Source: JAUIET01 sp039111475 | Lineage (GTDB): Bacteria > Pseudomonadota > Gammaproteobacteria > Pseudomonadales > JAUIET01 | Assembly: GCA_039111475.1 (NCBI GenBank) | Contig: JBCCIP010000002.1 | Span: forward strand, 124,001-188,000 | Reading direction: 5' to 3' | Length of the DNA: 64,000 bases | Shown: in pieces, positions 1 to 8,809 of the stretch | How positions within the stretch are numbered: position 1 is the stretch's first letter | How the letters are laid out: each line of letters opens with the position of its first letter | Translations under genes and position numbers: made by a program | Notes under the pieces: model-generated | What the model was told of the DNA's origin: nothing | The model's database searches: none | What the model saw: only the letters and a program-made list of their open reading frames with translations

Positions 1-1834
1 TTTCGCCTTCCAGGCCGTATATATCAACCGTTGCCGCATTTCTGACAACCGTGTTTGAACCGCCAAAACCATCCGGTTCAATCACTTCTTCCTGCTTGTC
101 ACTGTAGTCAGACAAGAAGGCTGCTATGTTAAGCCGCAAGGTATTGTCCAGAAAGTCGCCTTTCATACCAATTTCAATATTCTCAACAAACTCTGGCTCA
201 AATGGGCCGATGTTGGCAGCATCACTGTTGCGCCCATTAAAGCCACCGGAACGAAAGCCTTCCGAGTAGCTTATATAGGTCAGCACCTCATCACTGACAC
301 GATAATCCAGGCCAATTTTTGGCGAGAACTCAGTCCATTCTTCCTCACCGATGGCGGCGCTGAGAGGGACAAATATTGGCGTGCCAAATACGTACAATTC
401 GTCACTAGGTGCGCCAGGTAAGTAACCCGCAATACCACCACCACCAATGAAATTGCGGCCATCAAGCCGTTTTTCTTCTTTTGTTAGTCGACCGCCAATG
501 GTCACGTTCAAATTGTCGGTCAGCGATATATTCGCTTCGCCAAATGCCGCCATGGCATCACGCTCGTGATCCGCAAACGGGTTTTGAAAAACTGCACCAG
601 CCGGGCCTGCAAAAGCGGCTATTGAAGTGCGTTGTTCAAGCTGATACTCGTCTTCCAGCCAAAACAGGCCTTCCACAAAATTCCAGCGGTCGCTGAAATC
701 GCTGTTGGATGCAAAGCGTAACTCCACGCTGGTCTGCTCAGAATCTTGAATACGATTGACGTGAAAGAAATTCAGTGGCGTTGCATCAAAGTCCGTTCTG
801 ACTTCTTCTTCGGTTTCCTGCCGGCCAAAAATGGCCGTAATTGTGCCTGGCCCAATGTCCCAATTCATATTCAAGGTGTAACTTGTCCAGTCAAAGTCAA
901 TGGGCCTTATATAGTCCTGCGAAATTGATTCGATATCGGTGACATCGTCTCCACAGAAGCCGACAAGGCACGGTGTTTCCGGACCCATATTAACGGGGTT
1001 GTTTGGGTTGAATGAGGTGATGTTTTGAAGAATGATGCCATCGGCTTTGTCTTCATAGTTTACGAACGTGAACAGCGCGTCAAAATTCTCGCTGGGCGTC
1101 CATAACAACGTTGCGTTCAACTCCTGATTGTCTGCATCACCGAGGCGCTCGCCGGTAGTAACGTGAGTGCGTGGCCCTCCATCATCCTGCGATGCATACC
1201 CCAATTTGCCCGCCAGCACGCCATCAATAATAGGGAAGTTGGCCACCGCTTTGATATCAATACGATCGTTGGAACCACCCGTCAGTTCGTACTTCAGGCC
1301 TAGTTCGCCGGTGGGGCGTGTTCGGGTAATATTGATAGCACCGCCAGTCGTATTACGGCCAAACAATGTACCTTGCGGCCCACGCAATACTTCGAATGCA
1401 GCATAGTCAAAAGTGTTGGACATTGAGCCGTTTACGAAGGAGAGCGGCACACCGTCAATGGTGACACCGACTGCCGGATCGAAGCTTCGTTCGACTTCTT
1501 GAGTACCAACACCTCGTATGTAAATAGATGCACCTGCGGGCGATACGCTCACTGCATCAATCACCAGGTTGGGAATGAAGCCTTCCGTCTCACGGATATC
1601 GCGCATGATCAGATCGTCAATGGTTTTGCCGCTGAATGCAGATACGGCTACGGGTACGTCTTGCATTGACTCATCAATTTTTCGCGCCGTAACAATGACC
1701 TCTTCCAAGATTCCAGACGCTGAGCCAGAAGACCCCTGAGCCAGGATAGGTGCAGTGTATCCAAGTGCCAGACTAGCCAGTGCAATACTGATAGCACTGC
1801 GACGTCGCGTAAACAATTCAGTTCTTACATTCAT
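1..1834 (-). CDS. TonB-dependent outer-membrane receptor (C-terminus beyond window)
   Basis: The frame is open from an ATG at 1834 to the left edge, giving about 611 residues; the end of the beta-barrel is missing. The N-terminus has an arginine-rich start, a hydrophobic stretch at residues 13-31 and an ILA-Q cleavage site near 32, so it is exported. A TonB-box-like segment, EEVIVTARK, lies near residue 44. A plug domain follows, with typical segments such as IYIRGVG and FEVLRGPQGTLFGRNTTGG. Family knowledge: energised uptake of large or poorly diffusing substrates across the outer membrane. In this catabolic setting it probably imports the compound degraded by neighbouring enzymes (inference). 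An operator-like palindrome lies about 140 bp upstream of the start. Confidence 0.93.
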   Translation of the reverse strand, partial: MNVRTELFTRRRSAISIALASLALGYTAPILAQGSSGSASGILEEVIVTARKIDESMQDVPVAVSAFSGKTIDDLIMRDIRETEGFIPNLVIDAVSVSPAGASIYIRGVGTQEVERSFDPAVGVTIDGVPLSFVNGSMSNTFDYAAFEVLRGPQGTLFGRNTTGGAINITRTRPTGELGLKYELTGGSNDRIDIKAVANFPIIDGVLAGKLGYASQDDGGPRTHVTTGERLGDADNQELNATLLWTPSENFDALFTFVNYEDKADGIILQNITSFNPNNPVNMGPETPCLVGFCGDDVTDIESISQDYIRPIDFDWTSYTLNMNWDIGPGTITAIFGRQETEEEVRTDFDATPLNFFHVNRIQDSEQTSVELRFASNSDFSDRWNFVEGLFWLEDEYQLEQRTSIAAFAGPAGAVFQNPFADHERDAMAAFGEANISLTDNLNVTIGGRLTKEEKRLDGRNFIGGGGIAGYLPGAPSDELYVFGTPIFVPLSAAIGEEEWTEFSPKIGLDYRVSDEVLTYISYSEGFRSGGFNGRNSDAANIGPFEPEFVENIEIGMKGDFLDNTLRLNIAAFLSDYSDKQEEVIEPDGFGGSNTVVRNAATVDIYGLEGE

Positions 1835-1863
1835 GGTATTCCTCGTATCTTCGTTTCTGGCGC

Positions 1864-1920
1864 GAGTAGGGTTTTTAAGCACCCTACTTATTTCGGTACT
1901 ACAAGAAACCCTATTGGTTT
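1864..1920. promoter_or_regulatory. Two small palindromes in the TonB receptor leader
   Basis: AGTAGGG (1864-1870) pairs perfectly with CCCTACT (1881-1887) across a 10-base loop. GAAACC (1904-1909) pairs with GGTTTC (1915-1920) across 5 bases. Both lie between the receptor start codon (1834) and the upstream operator-like site, so they would be in the 5' leader or promoter. They could be leader hairpins or protein sites; function is unknown. Confidence 0.35.
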
Positions 1921-1971
1921 CAAATCACTGACCAAGAGTTTACTCAGAGGAAAATTTATATACAACAAAAA

Positions 1972-1989
1972 AAACCGACCATACTGCTT
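1972..1989. promoter_or_regulatory. Operator-like palindrome, degenerate copy (TonB receptor promoter)
   Basis: AAACCGACCATACTGCTT is a weak match to the motif AAACAG-N6-CTGTTT that recurs in this window. It has the same 8-base gap between the A/T-rich ends. It lies upstream of the minus-strand TonB receptor and downstream of the VOC lipoprotein. It is assigned by similarity to the better copies and is the least certain site along with the one at 50538. Confidence 0.4.
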
Positions 1990-2086
1990 TTTTTCAAAAG
2001 AGTAATAAGTGTTTTGCGGCCAGGCGCAGGTTTGGGTTTGCCATAGAGGCATTTGCCATTGCCGCTCTCAATGGTCGCTGAGATGA

Positions 2087-3259
2087 TCAGCGGCCTGGCG
2101 GCGGCATCTTAATTTCAAGCGCAGGACAACCCTCGGGTTGAGGCTTTAATGGACGTTTTTTGATCGACCCAATCAGCTCTAGGAATATGCCATCCGGGTC
2201 CATCATGTGAACTATTCCGGTTTCGTCGTCGCCCGTACCTGAACAGCAGGGCGCTATTTCAGAGAGGAATTCCACACCTTTGGCTTTCAAAATACCTACT
2301 GCTCTATCAACATCGGGCACCACCAGCGCAATTCGATTGATGCCGATATGATTGATGGGCGGTGGGTAGGCCGGTTCAGGATTGAATGGCTTTATCCATT
2401 GCACCAACCTCAACACATGATTGTCGCCGCGGCCCAGGGATATATCGGCGCCCTTTATTTTGAATGGGCCTTTAAGGCCATACGCACGCGCTTCTTCGAC
2501 CGAACCATGCTCAGGCAGAGGTTTGATATTGTTATAACCAAGCTCTTTATAAAACGCCAGGGATTTATCAAAGTCACTCACGTTAATGCCTATGTAGGGC
2601 ATGGCGATCAAATGCATATTTCGTTCGGGGTCGCCATGTGGGGGCGCTGTTTCCATCAGCTTATACAAAACGCCTTCAAGATCTTTGAAGAAAACAAACT
2701 GATTTCCTGGGATACCGTAAGGTTCAGATAAAAACTCGATGTTGTGCGTTTTCATAAACGCAACATCAGCGGCCAGATCTGTGGTTAGCAGCGCGGCATA
2801 CGCCATACCAATATGGTTTGGCAATTCGTAAGGTGGATCATCGTTGAAAGGGATTTTAAACTGCAGCAAATCGATACCGGCCGCATTCAAGCTGCCAGGT
2901 AACGCCAGCACTTCGCCTTTAACCAATTCGTACTGGCATACATCAAACATACCGAGAGCGCGTGCCATTTGATGGGTGTTGGTGAGCGGAAAACCACCCA
3001 CGCCATCTGTCCAGCCCAGCATTCGATAGAATTCGCGTGCGGTATCAAAATCGCGAGTGTGGGTAGCAAAATGGTAGCGCCCGACCAGGCCTATATCGTC
3101 ATCGGCACTGAATTGTACAGCTTCTCCTACCTCAAAAGCCTCATTTAACTCACTGGAGTTGGTTCGGTATTCATCTGTATCTTCTTCAGAAACAACGTTA
3201 GTGCAGCCAAGAAGAAGCACGCTGCTGACCAACAGACCTACAACTTTACTCAACATCAT
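2087..3259 (-). CDS. Exported VOC (glyoxalase-fold) lipoprotein
   Basis: About 390 residues from an ATG at 3259, preceded by AAGGAA at good spacing; a longer frame reaches 3340 but would lack the signal at its N-terminus. The N-terminus is a lipoprotein signal with lipobox LLLGC, the lipidated Cys being about residue 19. The rest contains repeated vicinal-oxygen-chelate modules, recognisable from segments such as HFATHTRDFDTAREFY, INVSDFDKSLAFYKELGY and INRIALVVPDVDRAVGIL. VOC proteins are usually cytoplasmic isomerases, dioxygenases or binding proteins, so a membrane-anchored multi-module version is uncommon. The start overlaps the end of the upstream TetR gene by 14 bases, so it is the last gene of that operon. 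Substrate unknown. Confidence 0.85.
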   Translation of the reverse strand: MMLSKVVGLLVSSVLLLGCTNVVSEEDTDEYRTNSSELNEAFEVGEAVQFSADDDIGLVGRYHFATHTRDFDTAREFYRMLGWTDGVGGFPLTNTHQMARALGMFDVCQYELVKGEVLALPGSLNAAGIDLLQFKIPFNDDPPYELPNHIGMAYAALLTTDLAADVAFMKTHNIEFLSEPYGIPGNQFVFFKDLEGVLYKLMETAPPHGDPERNMHLIAMPYIGINVSDFDKSLAFYKELGYNNIKPLPEHGSVEEARAYGLKGPFKIKGADISLGRGDNHVLRLVQWIKPFNPEPAYPPPINHIGINRIALVVPDVDRAVGILKAKGVEFLSEIAPCCSGTGDDETGIVHMMDPDGIFLELIGSIKKRPLKPQPEGCPALEIKMPPPGR

Positions 3260-3929
3260 TGAGTTTCCTTGAATGTCTGTTTGCTGCCGTTGATTCGTCT
3301 TCCTGAAACATTTCTTCAAGTCTATCGGCCAAATATTCAATCAGTTGCTTTACACGCTTTTCTCGGTCTTTCTTGATCTGGCCGTACGCCATTCCTTGCA
3401 TCAGAAACTGCGAAATGTCCATTGCCAAGTAATACATTTCGCCGGTTCCCACCCACTCGGAAAACAATTCCATGTTCTTTTCATGGGTGTGCTGCTCAAA
3501 CTGCGTTAGTGATTGCTGCAACACATCTTCAAGTTCAGGATCTCTGATACCCGCGATGCACATTTCGTGATAGGCAACGGCCAGATCACTGGTCATGTAA
3601 TCCCAGGCTGCATAAAGACCGGCTCGGCGACGTTCCGGGCCCTCAAGAGACTTGGGAATTTTGGCTACGCGTGAGGTGTAATCTTCCAGCAGCTGATCGT
3701 GCAGGTATTCAACAGCGGCCTGAATCAATTCCTTTTTCGACGGGAAGTGATGCAATAAAGTGCCACGCGAAATATTGGCTTGTTCAATCACATTGCCAGT
3801 GGTGACATTGCTGTAGCCGCGCTTAACAAAGCACTCGATAGTCGCGTCCAGCACACGCTGGCGCGTCATCGCACTTTTTCTTGCTTGCCAGCCCTCGGAC
3901 TTGTTGTTTTCGCTAGACGCAGTTGCCAT
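3246..3929 (-). CDS. TetR-family regulator A
   Basis: 227 residues. The N-terminal helix-turn-helix spans about residues 21-70 and includes the recognition segment NISRGTLLHHFPSK. The C-terminal ligand domain is all-helical. The ATG overlaps the TGA of the upstream molybdopterin oxidoreductase (TGATG), so translation is probably coupled. The recognition helix is nearly the same as that of regulator B at 49785 (NISRGAMIHHFPSK). I therefore infer that both read the AAACAG-N6-CTGTTT operators scattered in the window, including the one at the head of this operon (6543). The effector is likely a CoA thioester or the pathway substrate (inference). Confidence 0.93.
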   Translation of the reverse strand: MATASSENNKSEGWQARKSAMTRQRVLDATIECFVKRGYSNVTTGNVIEQANISRGTLLHHFPSKKELIQAAVEYLHDQLLEDYTSRVAKIPKSLEGPERRRAGLYAAWDYMTSDLAVAYHEMCIAGIRDPELEDVLQQSLTQFEQHTHEKNMELFSEWVGTGEMYYLAMDISQFLMQGMAYGQIKKDREKRVKQLIEYLADRLEEMFQEDESTAANRHSRKLNDVE

Positions 3930-6106
3930 CAGTGTGCGGCAGGTTTGCTAATATTGACTGGAACACAACTTTGTCTTGGCATACCGGAATACTTTTTGTA
4001 TTCGGCTATATTGCTTACCAGACGATTGGTGTTGCTGCCTATTTTCAAGACTTTTTCGTCGGACCCTGCAGTTGGTTCCGGCGAACCACCCCAGCAATGT
4101 GACATGGAGATCACACCGGGTTTCACATCGTCGCTGGCTGCCGCTATGGCCGGTATGCGACCGTGCGCCGATTCAACACTGATCATATCGCCGTCGGCAA
4201 TGCCAAGCGCATTCAGATCGAGAGAATTGATATAGGCTGGGTTGGTTGTTCCGCGGCTACGAAGCTGGGTAAATTCCTGGCCAGTGGAATTATAGGTGTT
4301 TTTCATCCTGCGGCTGATCAGAAGATGCGAAAAATCCGGGTGTTGATTGGTGTTCTGCAGGTCTGCAAACGCGGCTTCAAGCTCGTTGCCTAGATCTTCC
4401 GGATAAAGCTCCAGACGCCCCTGAGTAGCCGGATCAGCCGGCTCTAGAATCACCTGATTTTCCTCATATATCTTGCCACCTTCATGCGCAGCTATCTGTT
4501 CTATGGGCACGCGCGAGCCGTCTGTGATCAGTTTCAACAAATCGAACTTCGTCGGCTTGGTTTCCATATCTATTGGCCCATTGGCCAACGCCATATCAAG
4601 ACCCATTCGTTTACCTAGGCCCCAAAACAGTTCCCACTCTTCTATTTTATCGCCTTGGGCTTCTACTACGGCTTTGGTGTATTGACTGTAGGGTTGCTCG
4701 TACCAGATATCAGTCAACAGAGTAACGTCTTCGCGCTCCAGGCATATTTTGGGTGCCAGAACATAATCAGCCAGTTCAGAGGTTGGACCCATCTTGATGT
4801 CAACACAGACTAGCAGATCCAAGCCTTTCAGTGCGCGCAGTGTTTTCTGCTGGTCCGGCCAGGCCAACAGCGGGTTACCACCCACACAAATTAGCGCCTT
4901 AATCTGACCATCGCCTTCCTGAAGCATTTCATCGGCAATCACAGCTGTGGGCATTTCTTTTACCGGCCCGTAAGGGCCCACCACCACAACCTCACCAATG
5001 TCATCAGAAATTCTGCTTTTCACACCGTCATGCAACCACTGGGGTTGCGGTGGTGTGGCTTGCGCGTACATCGGTGTATTCAAGGTTAAGTTGCCTGGGT
5101 TGGGCACGCGTTCCCCCGCTCGATTGTAGCGACCGCATATCGCATTCAATGACTGAATAAGATGCTGCAGCAAATTGGCGTGTGGACCCATTTCCGGGCC
5201 GGTTCCAGATGCTGCGGTGCCACGTGGGCCAGCGGCAAACAGTCTGGCGGCCGCAATGATTTCTTCCTTGGTGATGCCTGCATTGGCTGCCACCGCGTCG
5301 GGAATGAAAGGCGCAATATCGATTTTGAGTTGGTCCAATCCCTGCGTGTGCTCGTCGCAAAACGATTGATCATGCAGATTTTCACTGAGAATTACGTTGA
5401 TCATGCTTGCCAGTAAAGCGGCGTCATAACCGGGTTTTATTTGTATGTGCAGATCAGCGCGGCGCGCCACTTCCGTTTCTCTTGGGTCAACGCAGATCAC
5501 TTTCAGGCCGCGCTTCTGGCCTTCGCGAAAGGCATTGGCCGGGCTAAACGACGGAATAGTGCCTGGCATGGAGTAGTGCGAGACCAGAGTATTGTTGCCG
5601 ATAATCAGTGAAACGTCTGAATTACTCCAGGTGTGACAACTGCCATTCCAAAACCCCATACGAGCAAGACCTATCGCCACTTTTGCAGGCTGATCAATGG
5701 TAATGCTGGTGTAATAAGATGGTGAGTCAATGGCTGCATGCCAGGCACGTGCCATATCATGTGCCGCTGAATTCTGAAACGAATAGGTGCCGTTGTAACT
5801 GGCGACACTGCGAGGCCCGTGTTCTTTAATAATTGCCTGCAGTTTCTCGGCAATTTCATCCATGGCTTGATCAGAACTAACATCCGCAAAAGAACCATCG
5901 CGTGTGCGCTTTTGCGAAGCCTGCAAACGCGTAGGGTGGTAAATTTGCTCAACGAGCTGGCGACCTTTTTCGCAAGTGTAGCCCCCGTACACAGGATTGC
6001 TGGTATCAGGTGCAATTGAAATAAGCTTGTTGTCTTCAACCGTTGCCTCCATGGGGCAATAGGCATGACAAAAGCGGCAATAGGTTTTAACAGTTCTTAA
6101 AGCCAC
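3929..6106 (-). CDS. Molybdopterin-dependent oxidoreductase (DMSO reductase family), paralogue 1
   Basis: 725 residues. An N-terminal 4Fe-4S motif has Cys10, Cys13, Cys17 and Cys45 (CRFCHAYC, then YTCEKG). It is followed by molybdopterin-binding segments such as IIGNNTLVSHYSMPG and VICVDPRETEVARRADLHI, and a C-terminal MGD-binding domain. There is no twin-arginine signal, so it should be cytoplasmic. No electron-transfer subunit is adjacent, unlike formate dehydrogenase or DMSO reductase operons. Soluble single-subunit members include acetylene-hydratase-like and assimilatory enzymes, so the reaction is open. It follows the ABM-domain gene by 23 bases and overlaps TetR A. A paralogue of the same size and motif spacing is at 20471. 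Confidence 0.9.
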   Translation of the reverse strand: MALRTVKTYCRFCHAYCPMEATVEDNKLISIAPDTSNPVYGGYTCEKGRQLVEQIYHPTRLQASQKRTRDGSFADVSSDQAMDEIAEKLQAIIKEHGPRSVASYNGTYSFQNSAAHDMARAWHAAIDSPSYYTSITIDQPAKVAIGLARMGFWNGSCHTWSNSDVSLIIGNNTLVSHYSMPGTIPSFSPANAFREGQKRGLKVICVDPRETEVARRADLHIQIKPGYDAALLASMINVILSENLHDQSFCDEHTQGLDQLKIDIAPFIPDAVAANAGITKEEIIAAARLFAAGPRGTAASGTGPEMGPHANLLQHLIQSLNAICGRYNRAGERVPNPGNLTLNTPMYAQATPPQPQWLHDGVKSRISDDIGEVVVVGPYGPVKEMPTAVIADEMLQEGDGQIKALICVGGNPLLAWPDQQKTLRALKGLDLLVCVDIKMGPTSELADYVLAPKICLEREDVTLLTDIWYEQPYSQYTKAVVEAQGDKIEEWELFWGLGKRMGLDMALANGPIDMETKPTKFDLLKLITDGSRVPIEQIAAHEGGKIYEENQVILEPADPATQGRLELYPEDLGNELEAAFADLQNTNQHPDFSHLLISRRMKNTYNSTGQEFTQLRSRGTTNPAYINSLDLNALGIADGDMISVESAHGRIPAIAAASDDVKPGVISMSHCWGGSPEPTAGSDEKVLKIGSNTNRLVSNIAEYKKYSGMPRQSCVPVNISKPAAH

Positions 6107-6129
6107 GGGCGTGTCCTCCGTGTAAGTGA

Positions 6130-6477
6130 TTATTCGTCGAAGAAATCCGCTCTAGGAACGCCTTGAGGATCGTAGACGGCTTGCTCTCTGGCAACTTGAA
6201 ATTTTTTCACTTCAACATTTTCCAGTCCGAAACTGCCGAGATGAGCTAACATTTTTGCATAGTATTCGCCTGCCAGATGAGCCGCAAAGGTTTCGGTTGA
6301 TGCCCAGTTCTCATAAACATAAATACGTTTATCGGATGTTGGGTCAGCGGCCCACACGTAGTGATTGCAGCCGTCTTGCGCACGCGTATCATTCATTAGC
6401 TGAGCCGCTTCTTGCAGAGCTCTATCGCGATCCTTGGCGGCTATTTCTATTGTTCCGGCAACAATGGTTACAGACAT
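6130..6477 (-). CDS. ABM-domain (antibiotic biosynthesis monooxygenase-like) small protein
   Basis: 115 residues forming one dimeric alpha/beta-barrel ABM domain, with typical segments VTIVAGTIEIAAKDRDRALQEA, YVWAADPTSDKRIYVYENWAS and FAAHLAGEYYAKML. Family members are cofactor-free oxygenases or quinol/aldehyde-handling proteins. It is the first gene of the minus-strand operon continuing into the molybdopterin enzyme, TetR A and the VOC lipoprotein. Its start faces the Rieske gene across a shared promoter region with an operator-like palindrome. Confidence 0.88.
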   Translation of the reverse strand: MSVTIVAGTIEIAAKDRDRALQEAAQLMNDTRAQDGCNHYVWAADPTSDKRIYVYENWASTETFAAHLAGEYYAKMLAHLGSFGLENVEVKKFQVAREQAVYDPQGVPRADFFDE

Positions 6478-6542
6478 AAAATTCTCCGATTATTATTCTC
6501 AGCTTGCATGCATCAGACAGTAACAGAATCGATTAAAAAAAC

Positions 6543-6560
6543 AAACAGTCTTGACTGCTT
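6543..6560. promoter_or_regulatory. Operator-like palindrome between ABM and Rieske genes
   Basis: AAACAGTCTTGACTGCTT is flanked by A and T runs and sits in the 123-bp gap between divergent starts at 6477 (minus) and 6601 (plus). It matches the recurring motif with one arm mismatch (TGCTT for TGTTT). It probably controls both the operon containing TetR A and the Rieske/SDR operon. Confidence 0.6.
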
Positions 6561-6600
6561 TTTTATAAACCGCTATTTTGCTGCTATTCGGAGACACATC

Positions 6601-7989
6601 ATGACGGCAAGCAAACATTCCAGCGATGCGCAGGTCTTCGCCCGCTCCAGCGGCGAATCGTATCAGCAAATGCTTGATAAGGAGCCAAATCCGGTTCCTG
6701 ACGCCTTACGCGAAAATACCAATACTTACCTAGGTTCAGAGCCATTATCGGTTGACCGCTACCTGAGTCGCGAATACCACGATCTTGAAGTAGCCAAGAT
6801 GTGGAACCGAACGTGGCAGGCTGTTTGTCGTGAGACGGAGCTGGCGGAAGCCGGATCGTTTACGACGTATGACATCGCAAGCTACTCACTATTTGTCACG
6901 CGTACCGAATCAATGGCGTTAAAGGCATACCCCAATGCCTGTTTACATCGTGGCCGGCAGTTAAAGCAGGGTGCTGGCACTGCGAGGGAAATTAAATGCC
7001 CTTTTCATGGGTTCCGTTGGAACCTGAACGGCGAGTTTCAAGGAGCACCATGCCAATGGGATTTCCCGCACATTAACCAGCAAGCGTTTTCCCTGCCCGA
7101 AGTACAGGTGGATACCTGGGGTGGCTGGATTTTTATCAATATGGATGAAAACGCCGAACCACTTCACAGCTACATGGGCATTCTTCCTCAGCACTTCGAA
7201 CGCTGGAAGCCTGAAACCACTTTCAAGGCTATGCACATTGAGAAGGTAATTGGCTGTAACTGGAAAATTGCATGGGAAGCGTTTATTGAGTCGTATCACA
7301 CGGTGCAGACTCATCCGCAGATCATGCCTTATCTTGGCGATTCAAACTCGCAATACGATGTATGGGGCGACAATATAAGCCGCACTATTTCTCCAATGGG
7401 TGTGGTCAGCCCACATCTAGACGATGTGCCAGCGAACAAAACAGTGAATGACTGGCTTTCTCACGCTCTATTGAAAAGCGACGATCAAGTTCTTGAAGTA
7501 CCGGAAGGTGTGTCAGCGCGCGAATGGCTGGCCGCGTTTTTCTTCGAGCAACATTCTGAAGACTATCAGATGGATCTTGCCGAATTCTGCACCTACAGCG
7601 AAATTATGGACTCGATTCTGTATTCGGTGTTTCCAAATTTTGCACCGTGGGCCGGGTTTCATCCCAATCTAACGTATCGCATGAAGCCCTATGGTGATGA
7701 CCACACCAAATGCACCATGGAAATTATCGTGCTGATGCGATATCCGGAAAATGGCGAACGACCTGTAGACTGTGAAGTTCATAAGCTGTCTGAGGATCAA
7801 CTTTTTTCTGAAGCGCCAGGGCTGGAAGGCGGGCTGGGCCGAGTGTTTGACCAGGACCTGACCAATTTGGAAGCCATTCAGCGCGGTCTAAAAAACCTGA
7901 AGTCAGGACAGGTGCAACTCGCCAATTACCAGGAGGTGCGTATCCGTCATTTTCATCAAACCTTAGATAAGTACTTGTTCGACTCATGA
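6601..7989 (+). CDS. Rieske non-heme iron oxygenase, alpha subunit (1)
   Basis: 462 residues from ATG 6601, preceded by CGGAGA. An in-frame extension upstream to 6412 would run through the operator region and is rejected. The Rieske 2Fe-2S ligands are Cys114/His116 and Cys133/His136 (CLHRGR, CPFHGF). The mononuclear iron site is in ESYHTVQTHP with His233 and His238; the third ligand is further C-terminal. Family role: O2-dependent hydroxylation or demethylation of an aromatic, alicyclic or quaternary-amine substrate. No ferredoxin, reductase or beta subunit is adjacent, so redox partners must be encoded elsewhere. It is paralogous to 48382 and overlaps the next SDR by 4 bases. Confidence 0.93.
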   Translation: MTASKHSSDAQVFARSSGESYQQMLDKEPNPVPDALRENTNTYLGSEPLSVDRYLSREYHDLEVAKMWNRTWQAVCRETELAEAGSFTTYDIASYSLFVTRTESMALKAYPNACLHRGRQLKQGAGTAREIKCPFHGFRWNLNGEFQGAPCQWDFPHINQQAFSLPEVQVDTWGGWIFINMDENAEPLHSYMGILPQHFERWKPETTFKAMHIEKVIGCNWKIAWEAFIESYHTVQTHPQIMPYLGDSNSQYDVWGDNISRTISPMGVVSPHLDDVPANKTVNDWLSHALLKSDDQVLEVPEGVSAREWLAAFFFEQHSEDYQMDLAEFCTYSEIMDSILYSVFPNFAPWAGFHPNLTYRMKPYGDDHTKCTMEIIVLMRYPENGERPVDCEVHKLSEDQLFSEAPGLEGGLGRVFDQDLTNLEAIQRGLKNLKSGQVQLANYQEVRIRHFHQTLDKYLFDS

Positions 7990-8777
7990 CTCAAGCTGAC
8001 CCCCTGGATGTTTTAACGCCGTTTCTGGTGCGCGATAAAGTGGCATTGATTACGGGGGCATCAAGCGGTTTTGGTCTCCACTTTGCGTCTGTGTTAGCCA
8101 GTGCTGGTGCCAAAGTAGTGCTTGCCGCGCGCAGAAGTCAATTGATAGAAGAAGCCTGTGACAGTTTGAAAGCAACGGGCGCTGACGCCATGGCGGTGAC
8201 CATGGACGTCACTGACAGCGACAGTGTGAAAGCTGGGTTCGACGCTGCTCAACAGGCATTTGGGATGGTGAATATTCTGGTGAACAACGCGGGCATCTCT
8301 CTGCCCAAAGCGTTATTGGGGATGAGCGATTCCGATTGGCACACCGTAATCGACACCAATCTCAATGGCGTAATGTATGCCTCACGCGAAGCTGCGCAAC
8401 GATTGGTTGCGGCGAAGGAGCCGGGCAGTATAGTGAATGTAGCGTCTATTCTCGGCGAACGCGTTCAGAAGGAAGTGAGCAGCTATGCGGCGGCCAAGGC
8501 AGCGGTTAAGCAGTTTACCAAGGCAACCGCATTGGAGCTTGCTAAACACAATATTCGAGTGAACGCCTTGTGTCCTGGCTATTTTAACACCGCCATTAAT
8601 AACGAATGGTTCAAAACTGAGCCAGGGCAAGACATGATCCGCCGTATTCCACAGCGGCGTACGGGCGACCTTGACGAACTGAATGGCCCGCTGCTGTTGT
8701 TGGCCTCTGATGCTGGCTCGTTAATGACGGGCTCTATGTTAACCGTTGATGGTGGCCATGTTCTTACCACTCTTTGA
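7986..8777 (+). CDS. Short-chain dehydrogenase/reductase (SDR) 1
   Basis: 263 residues. It has the NAD(P)-binding motif TGASSGFG (23-30), NNAG (100-103), catalytic Ser154 and the Tyr167-x3-Lys171 pair, and ends with VDGGH, so it is a complete classical SDR. The ATG overlaps the Rieske stop (ATGA), giving tight coupling. It probably oxidises an alcohol made by the oxygenase or a downstream hydroxyacyl intermediate (inference). Confidence 0.92.
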   Translation: MTQADPLDVLTPFLVRDKVALITGASSGFGLHFASVLASAGAKVVLAARRSQLIEEACDSLKATGADAMAVTMDVTDSDSVKAGFDAAQQAFGMVNILVNNAGISLPKALLGMSDSDWHTVIDTNLNGVMYASREAAQRLVAAKEPGSIVNVASILGERVQKEVSSYAAAKAAVKQFTKATALELAKHNIRVNALCPGYFNTAINNEWFKTEPGQDMIRRIPQRRTGDLDELNGPLLLLASDAGSLMTGSMLTVDGGHVLTTL

Positions 8778-8809
8778 TTCATTTATTCACCTGGCAACTG
8801 GAGAAAATC

